DNA of 64,000 nt from CAYPAV01 sp964408805 (GCA_964408805.1 CAYPAV010000002.1:62001-126000), one strand, 5' to 3'. Shown: positions 20,383-29,745, counted from the stretch's first letter. The notes: generated by a model not told the origin, from the letters alone. Made by a program: numbers and translations.

Positions 20383-21435
20383 ATGACCCAGGTCGAGGAA
20401 TCCCAGGATAAACGGCGGCCAGAGCGGGGCGGCGGGCGAAAAGCCGTGGTCGTCACCACGATCTTCCCGCCCAACCAAGTCATGCGTCGCCTCGCCCAAG
20501 GTTGCCGGGACAACAACGATGATTTCGTGGTCGTCGGCGACGCCAAGGGGCCCGATGATTTCGACCTGCCGGGATGCCGGTTCTTCTCGCTCGAGGATCA
20601 ATGGCGACTGGACTTCAGCTTCGCCGAGGCCTGCCCGACGGGACACTACGCCCGCAAGGCGATCGGCTATCTGATTGCCATCCGCGATGGCGCCAACGTT
20701 ATCCAGGAGACGGACGACGACAACCTGCCGGCCGACGAATTCTTTGCCCCGCGCGAGCGGCTGCTTCGGCCGGCTTGCGCGGACGGCGTCGGCTGGCTCA
20801 ACGTGTATCGCTATTTTGGCGAGACTCCGGTATGGCCGCGCGGCCTGCCGCTCGACGAAATCGGGACGGTGCCGCCCCCGCGCGACGAATTGAACATGCT
20901 GGAGGCCGACTGCCCGATCCAACAAGGTTTGGCCAATGGCGCCCCCGATGTCGACGCCATCCATCGCTTGATATTCCCGGAGTCGCTGAACTTCGCGGCG
21001 AACGCGCCCGTCGCGCTCGGCGCCGGCAGTTGGTCGCCCTTCAACAGCCAGAACACGACTTGGTGGCGCGACGCCTTCGCGCTCTTGTATCTGCCGGCCT
21101 ATTGCTCGTTTCGAATGACCGATATCTGGCGCGCCTTCATTGCCCAGCGGATCGCCTGGGCAAATGGCTGGCGCGTCCTATTCCATGCGCCCACGGTCCA
21201 CCAGGATCGCAATTTTCACGATTTGATGCGCGATTTCGAGGATGAAATTCCAGGATACCTCGAGAATCGACAAATCGCCGAAATTCTCGAAAAATTCGAT
21301 GCCGAACCAGGCGTCGAGAATATTCCGGGCAACATGCGCGGATGTTACGACCGCCTCGCCGCTGCCGGGATCTTGGATGAAAAGGAACCGGACCTGCTGG
21401 ATCTTTGGTTACGGGACTTGGCGGCGATAACATAA
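20383..21435 (+). CDS. STELLO (DUF288) family glycosyltransferase-like protein
   Basis: The 350-residue cytosolic protein shows the motif order of the STELLO family. VVTTIFPPNQ is at about 24-32, a VVVGDAKGP...DLPGC segment at about 49-65, a YLIAIRDGA helix at about 97-104, and the acidic ETDDDN at 109-114. The family is best known from plant Golgi proteins that influence cellulose synthase, with scattered bacterial members, so the acceptor here is unknown. An ATG at 20344 is also in frame. It is divergent from the large membrane protein and may work with it on a surface sugar. Confidence 0.78.
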   Translation: MTQVEESQDKRRPERGGGRKAVVVTTIFPPNQVMRRLAQGCRDNNDDFVVVGDAKGPDDFDLPGCRFFSLEDQWRLDFSFAEACPTGHYARKAIGYLIAIRDGANVIQETDDDNLPADEFFAPRERLLRPACADGVGWLNVYRYFGETPVWPRGLPLDEIGTVPPPRDELNMLEADCPIQQGLANGAPDVDAIHRLIFPESLNFAANAPVALGAGSWSPFNSQNTTWWRDAFALLYLPAYCSFRMTDIWRAFIAQRIAWANGWRVLFHAPTVHQDRNFHDLMRDFEDEIPGYLENRQIAEILEKFDAEPGVENIPGNMRGCYDRLAAAGILDEKEPDLLDLWLRDLAAIT

Positions 21436-21463
21436 GGCACCGCTTTTTCTTTCCCCGAAGACT

Positions 21464-21485
21464 AAGGATTTTCGTAAAAATCCTT
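21464..21485 (+). terminator. terminator-like hairpin after the STELLO gene
   Basis: AAGGATTTT (21464-21472) and AAAATCCTT (21477-21485) form a 9-bp perfect stem around a 4-base loop, 29 bases after the STELLO stop. The sequence after it is not a strict T run, so efficiency is uncertain. Confidence 0.45.
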
Positions 21486-21512
21486 TCAAATTCAGGATAT
21501 TCCGGTCTATTA

Positions 21513-21538
21513 CTTGGCTACAGAAAATAAAAGCCAAG
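21513..21538. repeat. 7-bp inverted repeat with AT-rich loop
   Basis: CTTGGCT (21513-21519) and AGCCAAG (21532-21538) flank a 12-base A-rich loop. It may be a second hairpin of the terminator zone or a regulator site; nothing decides. Confidence 0.4.
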
Positions 21539-21772
21539 GTATGGGAAACGACAATAGGGATGGGAGCCGACCTCGCCGAGACGGGCTGACGGCAATTTAG
21601 TCGTCGCCGGTTCGGGACAAGTCGATGCCGTTGGTTCCGGCGTGATCTCCACGTGGCCTTATCGGCTGCGCGGATGAAGTGCGTCGGTGTGCGGTGCTCA
21701 CTTCCGAACAATTTCCTTGGTTTTGAGATTTGTGGGGCGGCGATCCGTCGTCGAAGCGGATAGAAGGTCGGC

Positions 21773-22867
21773 ATGCGTCTGTCGGTTACCTTGTCGAGAT
21801 ATCTCGGACGCCAGTATGCGTTCTGGCTCGTCAACGCCTTCGCGGCGCTGATGGGTGTCGCCTTGCTGTTCGATATCGTCGAGATGATGCGCCGAGCGAC
21901 CGGCAAGTCGGATGCGACGCTCGCCATCATCATGCAAATGAGCCTCTTCAAATTGCCGCATCTCGCCGAGACGATCCTGCCGTTCACGATCCTTTTCGGC
22001 GCGATGATCGCGTTCTGGCGTCTCGCCCGCGCGAACGAGATCGTCGTTGCCCGCGCCTCCGGCGTCTCGGTATGGCAATTCTTACTGCCGGCTCTGCTGG
22101 TGACGTTCGCGGTCGGCTTGTTTCAAATCGCGATTTTCAACCCCTTCGCAGCCATAACGCTGGCGAAGTTCGAGAACCTCGAATCGAAATATCTCAAGCG
22201 CAGCACCAGCATGCTGGCGATCTCGAACAACGGTCTCTGGTTGCGTCAGGCGGATGCCGGCGGCCAGGCGGTGATCCATGCCCTTCGCGTTTCGCCCGGC
22301 AAAATGCAGTTGCACGATGTCATCGTCTTCATGTTCGAGGAGTCGGACCGCTTCGCGGGGCGCATAGACGCCGAAACGGCGAGTTTGAAGCTCGGATATT
22401 GGGACATCCGCAACGGTTGGATTTCGATGCCCAACCATCCGGCGCGGAAGATCGAACACTATGAACTTCCCTCCGACCTTACGCTAAGCAAGATCCAGGA
22501 AAGTTTCGCTTCTCCGGAAACGATGTCGTTCTGGGATTTGCCGGCCTTTATCGCGGATCTTGAATCGGCTGGTTTTTCGGGCCATCGACATCGTCTTTAT
22601 CTTTATTCGCTGTACGCGCTGCCGGTCCTCCTTTGCGCGATGGTTCTTGTCGCGGCCGCCTTCACGTTGCGGGTTAATCGGCGCTCGGCGGCGTTCTACG
22701 CGATCGGAGGGGGAATCGTTTTCAGCTTCGCCCTCTATATCATGGGCGATGTTGTCCATGCGCTCGGCCTGTCGACGAATGTGCCGACGCGGCTCGCCGC
22801 GTGGACGCCGGCCGGAGTCACGTTGATGGTCGGAGTCGCGATGCTGCTGCATTTCGAGGACGGCTGA
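21773..22867 (+). CDS. lptG: LPS export permease LptG
   Basis: LptG is the partner of LptF in the LptB2FG LPS extractor. The 364-residue protein has the family N-terminus LSRYLGRQYAFWLVNAF, then the HLAETILPFTILFGAMIAFWRLARANEIVVARASG loop that parallels the LptF coupling region. A periplasmic beta domain lies in the middle (about 110-260) and three C-terminal helices end the protein. The stop overlaps the lptD start (TGATG), so the two are coupled. Confidence 0.93.
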   Translation: MRLSVTLSRYLGRQYAFWLVNAFAALMGVALLFDIVEMMRRATGKSDATLAIIMQMSLFKLPHLAETILPFTILFGAMIAFWRLARANEIVVARASGVSVWQFLLPALLVTFAVGLFQIAIFNPFAAITLAKFENLESKYLKRSTSMLAISNNGLWLRQADAGGQAVIHALRVSPGKMQLHDVIVFMFEESDRFAGRIDAETASLKLGYWDIRNGWISMPNHPARKIEHYELPSDLTLSKIQESFASPETMSFWDLPAFIADLESAGFSGHRHRLYLYSLYALPVLLCAMVLVAAAFTLRVNRRSAAFYAIGGGIVFSFALYIMGDVVHALGLSTNVPTRLAAWTPAGVTLMVGVAMLLHFEDG

Positions 22868-25038
22868 TGCGACACTGGCCGGTCATAATCGTACTCGTGG
22901 GGGCCCTGGTCTTCGCCTCGGGCGCCGCAGCGCGCGAGAAGCTGTCGCGCGATCTCCCGGTCCTGATCGTCGCCGACGAGCTCAGCTATGACGAGGAATT
23001 GGGTGCCGCCGTCGCCCGCGGCAACGTCGAGATCGTCCAAGGCAACCGGACACTCCTGGCGGATACCGTCAGCTACAATCAGAAGACCGATACGGTAAGC
23101 GCTTCGGGCAACGTTATCCTCCACGAACCGACGGGCGAGGTTCTGTTCGCCGAATTCGTCGAACTGACGGACAAGCTGAAAAACGGCGTCGTAAAACAAA
23201 TCCGCCTGCTGCTGAACGACGATAGCCGATTCGCGGCGAACAACGCGCGGCGGCTCGACGGCAACCGTACCCTCATGCGCAAGGCCATCTACTCCCCCTG
23301 CAAATCTTGCGAGGAAGATCCCGAACGTCCTCTGGTCTGGCAGCTGAAGGCGAACCGGGTCGAACATGACCAGGCCGCCCGCGAGATCCGATACCGTGAT
23401 GTCTTTCTCGAAATGTGGGGCGTCCCCGTCGCCTACACGCCCTATCTTTCGCACCCCGATCCCTCCGTCAAACGGCGAAGCGGGTTTCTCGCGCCGGATT
23501 TCGGTACCGGCGGCGATGTCGGCGCCCATCTGCGGCTGCCCTATTTCATCGTCATCGACGACAGCAAGGACGTGACGGTCGAGCCGATCTACACCCGCGA
23601 AGAAGGCTTGGTATTGAGCGGTGAATACCGACAACGCTTCAACAAGGGGTTCCTGGAAATCACCGGTAGCGTCACCGAGGCAGAGCGCCGAGAAGGCGAT
23701 TCCGACAATCCCAGCATCAAGAGCGACCGCGTGCGCGGCCATTTCACCACCAAGGCCGAATATCACATCGACGAGACATGGCGTGCCGGCATCGACCTCG
23801 CGCGCTCGTCCGATCGATCCTATCTTCGAAAGTTCTATTTCTTCACCCTGAACAAGAACACGCTACGCTCGAACGCCTATCTGGAAGGCTTCCGCCGGCG
23901 TAACTACATGGCGGCCAACGGTTACTGGTTCCAGGATCTGCGCACCGACAGCAACGAAGATCAGCCGGTTGTCGGACCCGTTCTGGATTACAATCATATC
24001 GGCGAATCGGACCGCTTTGGCGGTCGTTGGTCGTTAGATACAAATCTCCGGGTCCTGAACCGCGACGAAGGTACGGACAGCCACCGTATTTCGCTTCGAC
24101 CGGGGTACGAAATTTCGCGGCTCTGGGGACCGGGATTCGTGACCAACCTGACGGTGAACCTGCAGACAGACCTCTATTATCTGGATCAAGAAACCTCCGT
24201 TGATCCGACCGCGCCGAACGACGGGTTGGAGGGACGCATCATGCCGCGACTGGCGATCGATTGGCGCTATCCCTTCGTTCGTCAGACAGGCACCGTTCGG
24301 CAGTTGATCGAGCCGGTGGCTCTGGCCGTGGTGGCGCCCAACGGCGGTAATCCGGAAGATATCCCGGACGAGGAGAGCACGGTCTTCGAACTCGACGACA
24401 CTAATATCTTCAGTCACGATCGTTTCGCCGGAATTGATCGCGTCGAAGGCGGTCCACGCGTCGTCTACGGCGTCAAAGTCGGCTTGTTCGGCCCGACTTT
24501 GGGCAGCATCACGGCTTTCCTGGGACAGAGCTATCGGTTCCACCGAGATCGCGATCTCGAAGAATCCAAGCTGTTGGAAGAAGACTTTTCCGATTACGTC
24601 GGCCGCATCGACGTTCGACCGAATGAATATATCGATCTGATTTACCGCTTTCGTTTCTCCGAGAGTGATTTCGACGCACGAAGCGGCGCGGTAACGTTCT
24701 CCATCGGCCCGCCCGCTTTCAAGTTATCGGGTGACTATTTCTTCATCGACGATGCCACGGCGGCGACGAATTCCGAGCGCAAGGAAGAACTGACGATCGG
24801 GTTTTCATCGCGAATTAGCCGGTATTGGACGATGAATGCCGCGACACAGCGAGATTTGACGGGCGATGGCGGATCGCTGCGTCATGCTGCGGGCGCTACC
24901 TATGAAGACGAGTGCTTCACCTTTCAAGGGTTGATCGAGAAATCCTTCACGAGAGACGCCGATATAGAGCCGGATACCCGTGTGCTCTTCAAAGTGATTT
25001 TCAAGCATCTTGGTCAAGCGGGCGGCCGCGCGAGTTAG
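22867..25038 (+). CDS. lptD: LPS-assembly outer membrane protein LptD
   Basis: LptD is the outer-membrane barrel that inserts LPS with LptE. The 723-residue protein has a signal peptide (1-22) and an LptA-like jellyroll domain (about 35-140, ADELSYDEELGAAVARGNVEI). The family segment YTPYLSHPDPSVKRRSGFL follows, then a long C-terminal beta barrel. A CxxC pair is at Cys145 and Cys148 and one further Cys is at 683 in ECFTFQG. This differs from the two pairs known in E. coli. The start overlaps the lptG stop and surA follows directly. Confidence 0.94.
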   Translation: MRHWPVIIVLVGALVFASGAAAREKLSRDLPVLIVADELSYDEELGAAVARGNVEIVQGNRTLLADTVSYNQKTDTVSASGNVILHEPTGEVLFAEFVELTDKLKNGVVKQIRLLLNDDSRFAANNARRLDGNRTLMRKAIYSPCKSCEEDPERPLVWQLKANRVEHDQAAREIRYRDVFLEMWGVPVAYTPYLSHPDPSVKRRSGFLAPDFGTGGDVGAHLRLPYFIVIDDSKDVTVEPIYTREEGLVLSGEYRQRFNKGFLEITGSVTEAERREGDSDNPSIKSDRVRGHFTTKAEYHIDETWRAGIDLARSSDRSYLRKFYFFTLNKNTLRSNAYLEGFRRRNYMAANGYWFQDLRTDSNEDQPVVGPVLDYNHIGESDRFGGRWSLDTNLRVLNRDEGTDSHRISLRPGYEISRLWGPGFVTNLTVNLQTDLYYLDQETSVDPTAPNDGLEGRIMPRLAIDWRYPFVRQTGTVRQLIEPVALAVVAPNGGNPEDIPDEESTVFELDDTNIFSHDRFAGIDRVEGGPRVVYGVKVGLFGPTLGSITAFLGQSYRFHRDRDLEESKLLEEDFSDYVGRIDVRPNEYIDLIYRFRFSESDFDARSGAVTFSIGPPAFKLSGDYFFIDDATAATNSERKEELTIGFSSRISRYWTMNAATQRDLTGDGGSLRHAAGATYEDECFTFQGLIEKSFTRDADIEPDTRVLFKVIFKHLGQAGGRAS

Positions 25039-25042
25039 GGCG

Positions 25043-26359
25043 ATGGCTGGTTTTACACGACGACGTCAATCTCGCTCCGCGCCTTGGGGTGGGTCCGCGC
25101 GGTGGCTCGGATACCTCATTCTCTTCCTCATGGCCGTCTTGCAGCCGCGAGACGCGGCCATGGCTCAAGAGGTTCTGCGAATCGCGGCGATCGTCAATGA
25201 CGAAATCATCTCGGTCTACGATCTCGAAAATCGCGTGCGCCTCGTCGTGGCAACGACGAAAATACCAAACCGTCCCGATGTCCTAAAACGCGTCGAGCGG
25301 CGGATCCTGCGCAGCATGATCGATGAAAAATTGCGGCTTCAAGAAGCGAAGCGAACCAATGTCCGCGTCACCAATCGCGACATCAAGATGACCATCGACC
25401 GTATCGAACGGCAAAACAAAATGCCTTCGGGCGGCATTTTCATTTTTTTACGTCGAAATCGCATCAACCGTGTCACGCTCGAAACACAAATTCGGGCTCG
25501 TATCGCCTGGCTGAAACTTATCAATCGAAGGTTTCGGCGACAGATCACGATTGGCGAGGATGAAATAAGCGAGGAATTGGAGCGACTGCGTGCGCTGCAA
25601 GGCAAGCCGAGATCGCGAATTTCCGAAATCTTTCTCAGCGTCGACACGCCGGAGAACGAACGCCAGGTGCGCGAAACGGCGGAGCGGCTCATCCGGCAAA
25701 TCGCGGGCGGCGCCCGATTCGCGGCGTTGGCGCGGGAGTTCTCGCAAAGCACGAGTGCCGCCGCCGGCGGCGACCTCGGTTGGATGATCGAGGGCGAGAT
25801 GGATCCCAAACTTGAAACCGCGATTGCGGGCTTGAATTCGGGAGAGGTTTCTCCTCCGATCCGTACCCTCACGGGATATCATATTCTGCGACTGACGGCT
25901 CGCCAGGTGAGCCAGAAACGCCGTCCCGGGGACACCCTAATCGACTATCGCCAACTGCTTTTGCCGGTACCGCGCGGCGCCGGCGAAGCGGAAGAGAACT
26001 CGCAAAGACTACTGGCAAGCGAGCTTGCCGCGAGTCTGAGTTCCTGCGCGGATCTGGTCGAAGCGGGACGCTCCGTCGATGCCGTCGGCATGGATAAACT
26101 CGTCAGCCTCCGCGCCGGCGAGGCCAACGCGGAACTGCGACGACACCTTATGACCCAAAAGATCGGACAACCCAGCGAACCGATCCGAACTTCCCAAGGT
26201 TACTTCATCTTGATCGTTTGCAAGCGCGTCGACCCGGGCAGCGCGCTTCCCAAGGCGAAAATGATCGAGGAACGCCTGAGGGGCGCCCGTCTCGATCTGA
26301 TGGCCCAGCGATATATCCGCGATCTCAGACGCAATGCCTATATCGACATCAGGCGATGA
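25043..26359 (+). CDS. surA: periplasmic peptidyl-prolyl isomerase/chaperone SurA
   Basis: SurA guards unfolded outer-membrane proteins such as LptD on their way to the BAM complex. The 438-residue protein has a signal anchor (about 20-40, cleavage near AMA-QE). A SurA N-terminal helical domain (IAAIVNDEIISVYDLENRVRLVV) follows. One clear parvulin domain (about 195-295, FAALAREFSQSTSAAAGGDLGWM) is present, with a weaker second parvulin-like part ending in GQPSEPIRTSQGYFILIV. ATG 25043 lies 4 bases after the lptD stop. The stop overlaps pdxA (ATGA). Confidence 0.92.
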   Translation: MAGFTRRRQSRSAPWGGSARWLGYLILFLMAVLQPRDAAMAQEVLRIAAIVNDEIISVYDLENRVRLVVATTKIPNRPDVLKRVERRILRSMIDEKLRLQEAKRTNVRVTNRDIKMTIDRIERQNKMPSGGIFIFLRRNRINRVTLETQIRARIAWLKLINRRFRRQITIGEDEISEELERLRALQGKPRSRISEIFLSVDTPENERQVRETAERLIRQIAGGARFAALAREFSQSTSAAAGGDLGWMIEGEMDPKLETAIAGLNSGEVSPPIRTLTGYHILRLTARQVSQKRRPGDTLIDYRQLLLPVPRGAGEAEENSQRLLASELAASLSSCADLVEAGRSVDAVGMDKLVSLRAGEANAELRRHLMTQKIGQPSEPIRTSQGYFILIVCKRVDPGSALPKAKMIEERLRGARLDLMAQRYIRDLRRNAYIDIRR

Positions 26360-27399
26360 GCGCAGACCTGAAACCGATCGCCGTCACGATGGGTGAACCC
26401 GCCGGCATCGGCGGAGAGATCATGATGAAGGCGTGGCGTCGCCGGAACGAGATCGCGATCCCGCCGTTTTTCGCTCTCGACGACCCCCGCCGGTTGCGGC
26501 GACTTGCCGAAAAGCTCGGCTGGACTGTTCCCGTACGTGAGATCGCGGCACCGGAGGAAACGGCCGTGATTTTTCCGACGGCCTTGCCCGTTCTCCCAAT
26601 CCCACTCGCGAAGCCCGTGACGGCGGCACATCCGGACATAGAGAATTGCGCGGCGGTATTGCAATCGATCCGCAATGGAGTCGAGTTGGCCGGATCGGGC
26701 CGAGCGATGGCGGTTGTCACCAATCCCATTCACAAGAAGATCATGTACGACGCCGGTTTCGAGCATCCAGGACACACCGAATTCCTCGCCGAGCAGGCCG
26801 GTGCCGAGCATCAGCCGGTCATGATGCTTGCCTGCGAGCAGTTGCGGGTTGTCCCCGTAACGATCCACAAGTCGCTCGCCGAGGCGATCAATGCCCTGCG
26901 GCAAGAGGACATCGTCCGCATTACCGAAGCCACGGCGGCGGCGCTGGTCTCGGATTTCGCCATCCAGCATCCGCATATCCGCGTCGCCGCTCTCAACCCG
27001 CATGCCGGTGAGGACGGCGCGATGGGTCGAGAGGAAATCGAACTGATCGGGCCTGCGATCGCGGAATTGAAACGCCGCGGCTACTCGGTTAGTGGACCGG
27101 CCCCCGCCGACACCATGTTTCACGATCGCGCGCGCGCTACATACGATGCCGCGATCTGCATGTATCACGACCAGGCGCTCATTCCTCTCAAGACCATAAA
27201 TTTCAGTGCCGGGGTGAACATTACCCTTGGTCTGCCGTTCATTCGAACGTCGCCGGACCACGGAACCGCGTTCGAGATCGCGGGAACGGGTGTCGCCGAC
27301 GAGTCCAGTCTTGCGGCCGCCCTCGCGATCGCGGCCACGATGTCCGAGAACCGGGCGCGATGCCGCCCAAATTCGAATGTCCGACCGGCCCGAGGCTGA
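26356..27399 (+). CDS. pdxA: 4-hydroxythreonine-4-phosphate dehydrogenase
   Basis: PdxA oxidises 4-phosphohydroxy-threonine in the DXP-dependent pyridoxal phosphate pathway. The 347-residue protein opens PIAVTMGEPAGIGGEI, the family phosphate-binding start. It holds the metal histidine segments GHTEFLAE, HKSLAEA and MYHDQALIP and the end RTSPDHGTAFEIAG. ATG 26356 overlaps the surA stop. Its 3' end overlaps rsmA by 23 bases, the common alphaproteobacterial order surA-pdxA-rsmA. Confidence 0.95.
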   Translation: MSADLKPIAVTMGEPAGIGGEIMMKAWRRRNEIAIPPFFALDDPRRLRRLAEKLGWTVPVREIAAPEETAVIFPTALPVLPIPLAKPVTAAHPDIENCAAVLQSIRNGVELAGSGRAMAVVTNPIHKKIMYDAGFEHPGHTEFLAEQAGAEHQPVMMLACEQLRVVPVTIHKSLAEAINALRQEDIVRITEATAAALVSDFAIQHPHIRVAALNPHAGEDGAMGREEIELIGPAIAELKRRGYSVSGPAPADTMFHDRARATYDAAICMYHDQALIPLKTINFSAGVNITLGLPFIRTSPDHGTAFEIAGTGVADESSLAAALAIAATMSENRARCRPNSNVRPARG

Positions 27400-28237
27400 A
27401 CTCGAGGGTTTGCCGCCGCTCCGCGACGTCATCGCGGCGCACGGGTTGTCGGCGCGTAAGGGGCTGGGACAGCATTTTCTCCTCGATCTGAACTTGACCC
27501 ACCGCATCGCGCGCGCGGCGGGCGAGCTTTCAAGCGGCACCGTGGTCGAAATCGGTCCCGGCCCCGGCGGTCTGACGCGAAGCCTTCTCGCGGAAGGTGC
27601 CCGCAACCTGGTTGCCGTCGAACGGGACTCCCGATGTATCGCCGCCTTGGAACCGCTGGCACTTGCGGCGCAAGGAAAGCTTCGGATCGTCGAAGGCGAT
27701 GCCAGGGAAGTCGATGTCTCCAAACTTGGTCCGGCACCCCTCAAAATCGTGGCGAACCTACCGTATAACGTCGCAACACCGCTTCTGATCGGATGGCTGT
27801 CGGGCGGCGCCGAAATCGCCGAAATGGTTCTGATGTTTCAGCGCGAGGTCGCGGATCGCATCACGGCACAGCCGGGCACGAAGGCTTATGGCCGCCTATC
27901 CGTTGTCGCCAACTGGCGGGCCGAAACGCGGCGGCTCTTCACGGTCCCGGCACGCGCCTTCACGCCGCCGCCGAGGGTCGATTCGGCGGTTGTCTCCTTA
28001 ATTCCTCGGACCAAACCGCTTCATCCCGCCGACCCGGCCGACCTTGAAGCGACGACCGCCGCCGCCTTCGGTCAACGCCGAAAAATGTTGCGCCGATCCC
28101 TCGCAACCCTTCCGGTTGAGGCGGCCCGTCTGCTTGAAATGGCGGAGGTCGACGGCAACCGGCGCGCGGAGACTTTGACGGTGGCGGAGTTCGCGGCGCT
28201 CGCCCGCGCCTTCAGTGCCCTGCGCGCAGACCCTTGA
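27377..28237 (+). CDS. rsmA: 16S rRNA dimethyladenosine transferase (A1518/A1519)
   Basis: RsmA (KsgA) dimethylates two adenines at the 3' end of 16S rRNA and checks 30S assembly. The 286-residue protein has the start KGLGQHFLLDLNLTHRIA, the SAM-binding EIGPGPGGLTR, and the catalytic NLPYNVATPLL motif. The family segment VNWRAE... to FTPPPRVDSAVVSL follows. It starts inside the end of pdxA. Its last 26 bases overlap the convergent gmk gene. Confidence 0.95.
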   Translation: MSDRPEAELEGLPPLRDVIAAHGLSARKGLGQHFLLDLNLTHRIARAAGELSSGTVVEIGPGPGGLTRSLLAEGARNLVAVERDSRCIAALEPLALAAQGKLRIVEGDAREVDVSKLGPAPLKIVANLPYNVATPLLIGWLSGGAEIAEMVLMFQREVADRITAQPGTKAYGRLSVVANWRAETRRLFTVPARAFTPPPRVDSAVVSLIPRTKPLHPADPADLEATTAAAFGQRRKMLRRSLATLPVEAARLLEMAEVDGNRRAETLTVAEFAALARAFSALRADP

Positions 28238-28853
28238 CGAATTCGCCCAATCCGACCTGACGGTCCCGCTTCAAACGTTCGGCCCGCAGGATCGCCATGA
28301 CCTTCTCTATACTCTCTTCGACATCGCGATTGACGATGATGTAGTCGTATTCCCGGTAGTGGCTCATTTCGTCGGGCGCGCGACGCATACGGGATTCGAC
28401 TACCTCCGGCGTGTCCTGCGCGCGAGTCTTGAGTCGCCGCTCCAGTTCGCTCGTCGAGGGCGGCAGGATGAATACGCTGACGAGATCGTCGCGCGCCTTT
28501 TCCGCTAATTGCTGGGTTCCCTGCCAATCGATATCGAAGAGGATGTCCTTGCCGCTCTCGAGAGCCTCCATAACCGTGCCCCGGGGGGTGCCGTAATAAT
28601 GATCGAAGACCTTGGCGTATTCCAACAGTTCGCCCCGGTTTACCAACATGTTGAACTTGGTCGTCTCGGTGAAGATGTAATCCTCGCCTGCGACCTCGCC
28701 CGGCCGCTTGGGACGGGTCGTCATGGATACCGACATGACGATATCGGGATCGCCTTCCAGAATCGCGCGCGAAATTGTGGTCTTGCCAGCCCCCGAGGGT
28801 GAGGACAGAACAAACATCAAACCGCGCCGCCGCACAGAAAATTCTTCGCCCAA
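28212..28853 (-). CDS. gmk: guanylate kinase
   Basis: Gmk phosphorylates GMP to GDP with ATP. The 213-residue protein has the P-loop SSPSGAGKTT (about 17-26), the GMP-binding segment SMTTRPKRPGEVAGEDYIF and the conserved DIDWQGTQQL. It follows yicC with a 4-base gap on the same strand, the usual pairing. Its C-terminal codons overlap the end of rsmA on the opposite strand. Confidence 0.96.
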   Translation of the reverse strand: MGEEFSVRRRGLMFVLSSPSGAGKTTISRAILEGDPDIVMSVSMTTRPKRPGEVAGEDYIFTETTKFNMLVNRGELLEYAKVFDHYYGTPRGTVMEALESGKDILFDIDWQGTQQLAEKARDDLVSVFILPPSTSELERRLKTRAQDTPEVVESRMRRAPDEMSHYREYDYIIVNRDVEESIEKVMAILRAERLKRDRQVGLGEFVKGLRAGH

Positions 28854-28857
28854 GCCG

Positions 28858-29745
28858 CTACTCCACGTTTTGTACCTGCTCGCGAAACTGATCGATCGTG
28901 GCTTTTAGGTCCAGACCGATTCGGGTCAGTGCCTCGCTCGACGATTTCGAACACACGGTATTGGCCTCTCGATTGAGTTCCTGGCACAGGAAATCGAGCC
29001 GCCGGCCGACCGGCTCATCCTCGCCGAGAAGTTCCCGAGCGGCCACACAGTGCGCGATCAGGCGATCGATCTCCTCGCGCACGTCCGCCTTGAGCGCCAG
29101 GACGGCGATCTCCTGCGACAGGCGATCCTCCGGCAGCGGCGAATCGTCGTCCAGCAGAGCTTCCAGCCGCGCGTCGAAACGCTCCTTGATCGCCGCCGGC
29201 TGGGCCTCCGCCGATCCGGCGGCCGACGCCGTCAACGACTCGATCGTGCCCAAATGCGCCGACAGGATTTCGTCGAGATGCACCCCCTCGGCATCCCGTG
29301 CCCGCGCGAGTTCCGAAAGCGCGTCGCCGAGCGAGCCCAGCAGGGCCGCGTCCAGATCGGCCACTTCCGATTTCGTTTCCGCCTCCTCGACCGTCTCGAG
29401 CACGCCGCGCACGGCCCAAAGATTGTCCAGTCGCGGCGGTTTGGAATCCACGAGATCCCCGAATTCTTCCCGCATTGCAAGCAACTGTTCGAGTAATTCC
29501 CGGTTTACCCGCAGCTCGACCTTCTCGCGATCCCTGTCCAGTGTCAGGCTGAGCGAGACGGAGCCGCGTCCCAAACGTTTCCCCGCAAGCCGGCGGGCGG
29601 GAATTTCGAGACGCTCATACCCCTGCGGCAGCCGGACCCGTACATCAAGCGATCGGCCGTTGACGCTTTTCGCTTCCCACGTCCAGCCGCGGCTATCGTG
29701 TCTTCCCGTCTCGCGGGCGAAGCCGGTCATGCTCGAAAGGGTCAA
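28858..29745 (-). CDS. yicC: YicC family endoribonuclease
   Basis: The 295-residue protein has both YicC parts: the N-terminal TLSSMTGFARE...WEAKSVNGRSLDVRVRLP and the C-terminal GRRLDFLCQELNREANTVCSKS. E. coli YicC is an RNase linked to small RNA turnover. I chose TTG 29745 because GAGGA precedes it at the right distance and MTLSSMTGF is the common family start; the ATG six codons later would also work. The open frame to 30249 is antisense to an SDR gene and is rejected. Confidence 0.9.
   Translation of the reverse strand: MTLSSMTGFARETGRHDSRGWTWEAKSVNGRSLDVRVRLPQGYERLEIPARRLAGKRLGRGSVSLSLTLDRDREKVELRVNRELLEQLLAMREEFGDLVDSKPPRLDNLWAVRGVLETVEEAETKSEVADLDAALLGSLGDALSELARARDAEGVHLDEILSAHLGTIESLTASAAGSAEAQPAAIKERFDARLEALLDDDSPLPEDRLSQEIAVLALKADVREEIDRLIAHCVAARELLGEDEPVGRRLDFLCQELNREANTVCSKSSSEALTRIGLDLKATIDQFREQVQNVE

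Larger units (their letters stand above)
21436..21772. other. intergenic region before lptG, no gene seen
   Basis: The 337 bases between the STELLO gene and lptG hold no convincing reading frame. Two hairpins lie at its left end (21464-21485 and 21513-21538) and are listed separately. The region is AT-richer near 21,440-21,545. It presumably holds the lptG promoter, but I cannot point to clear -35 and -10 boxes. Confidence 0.6.
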
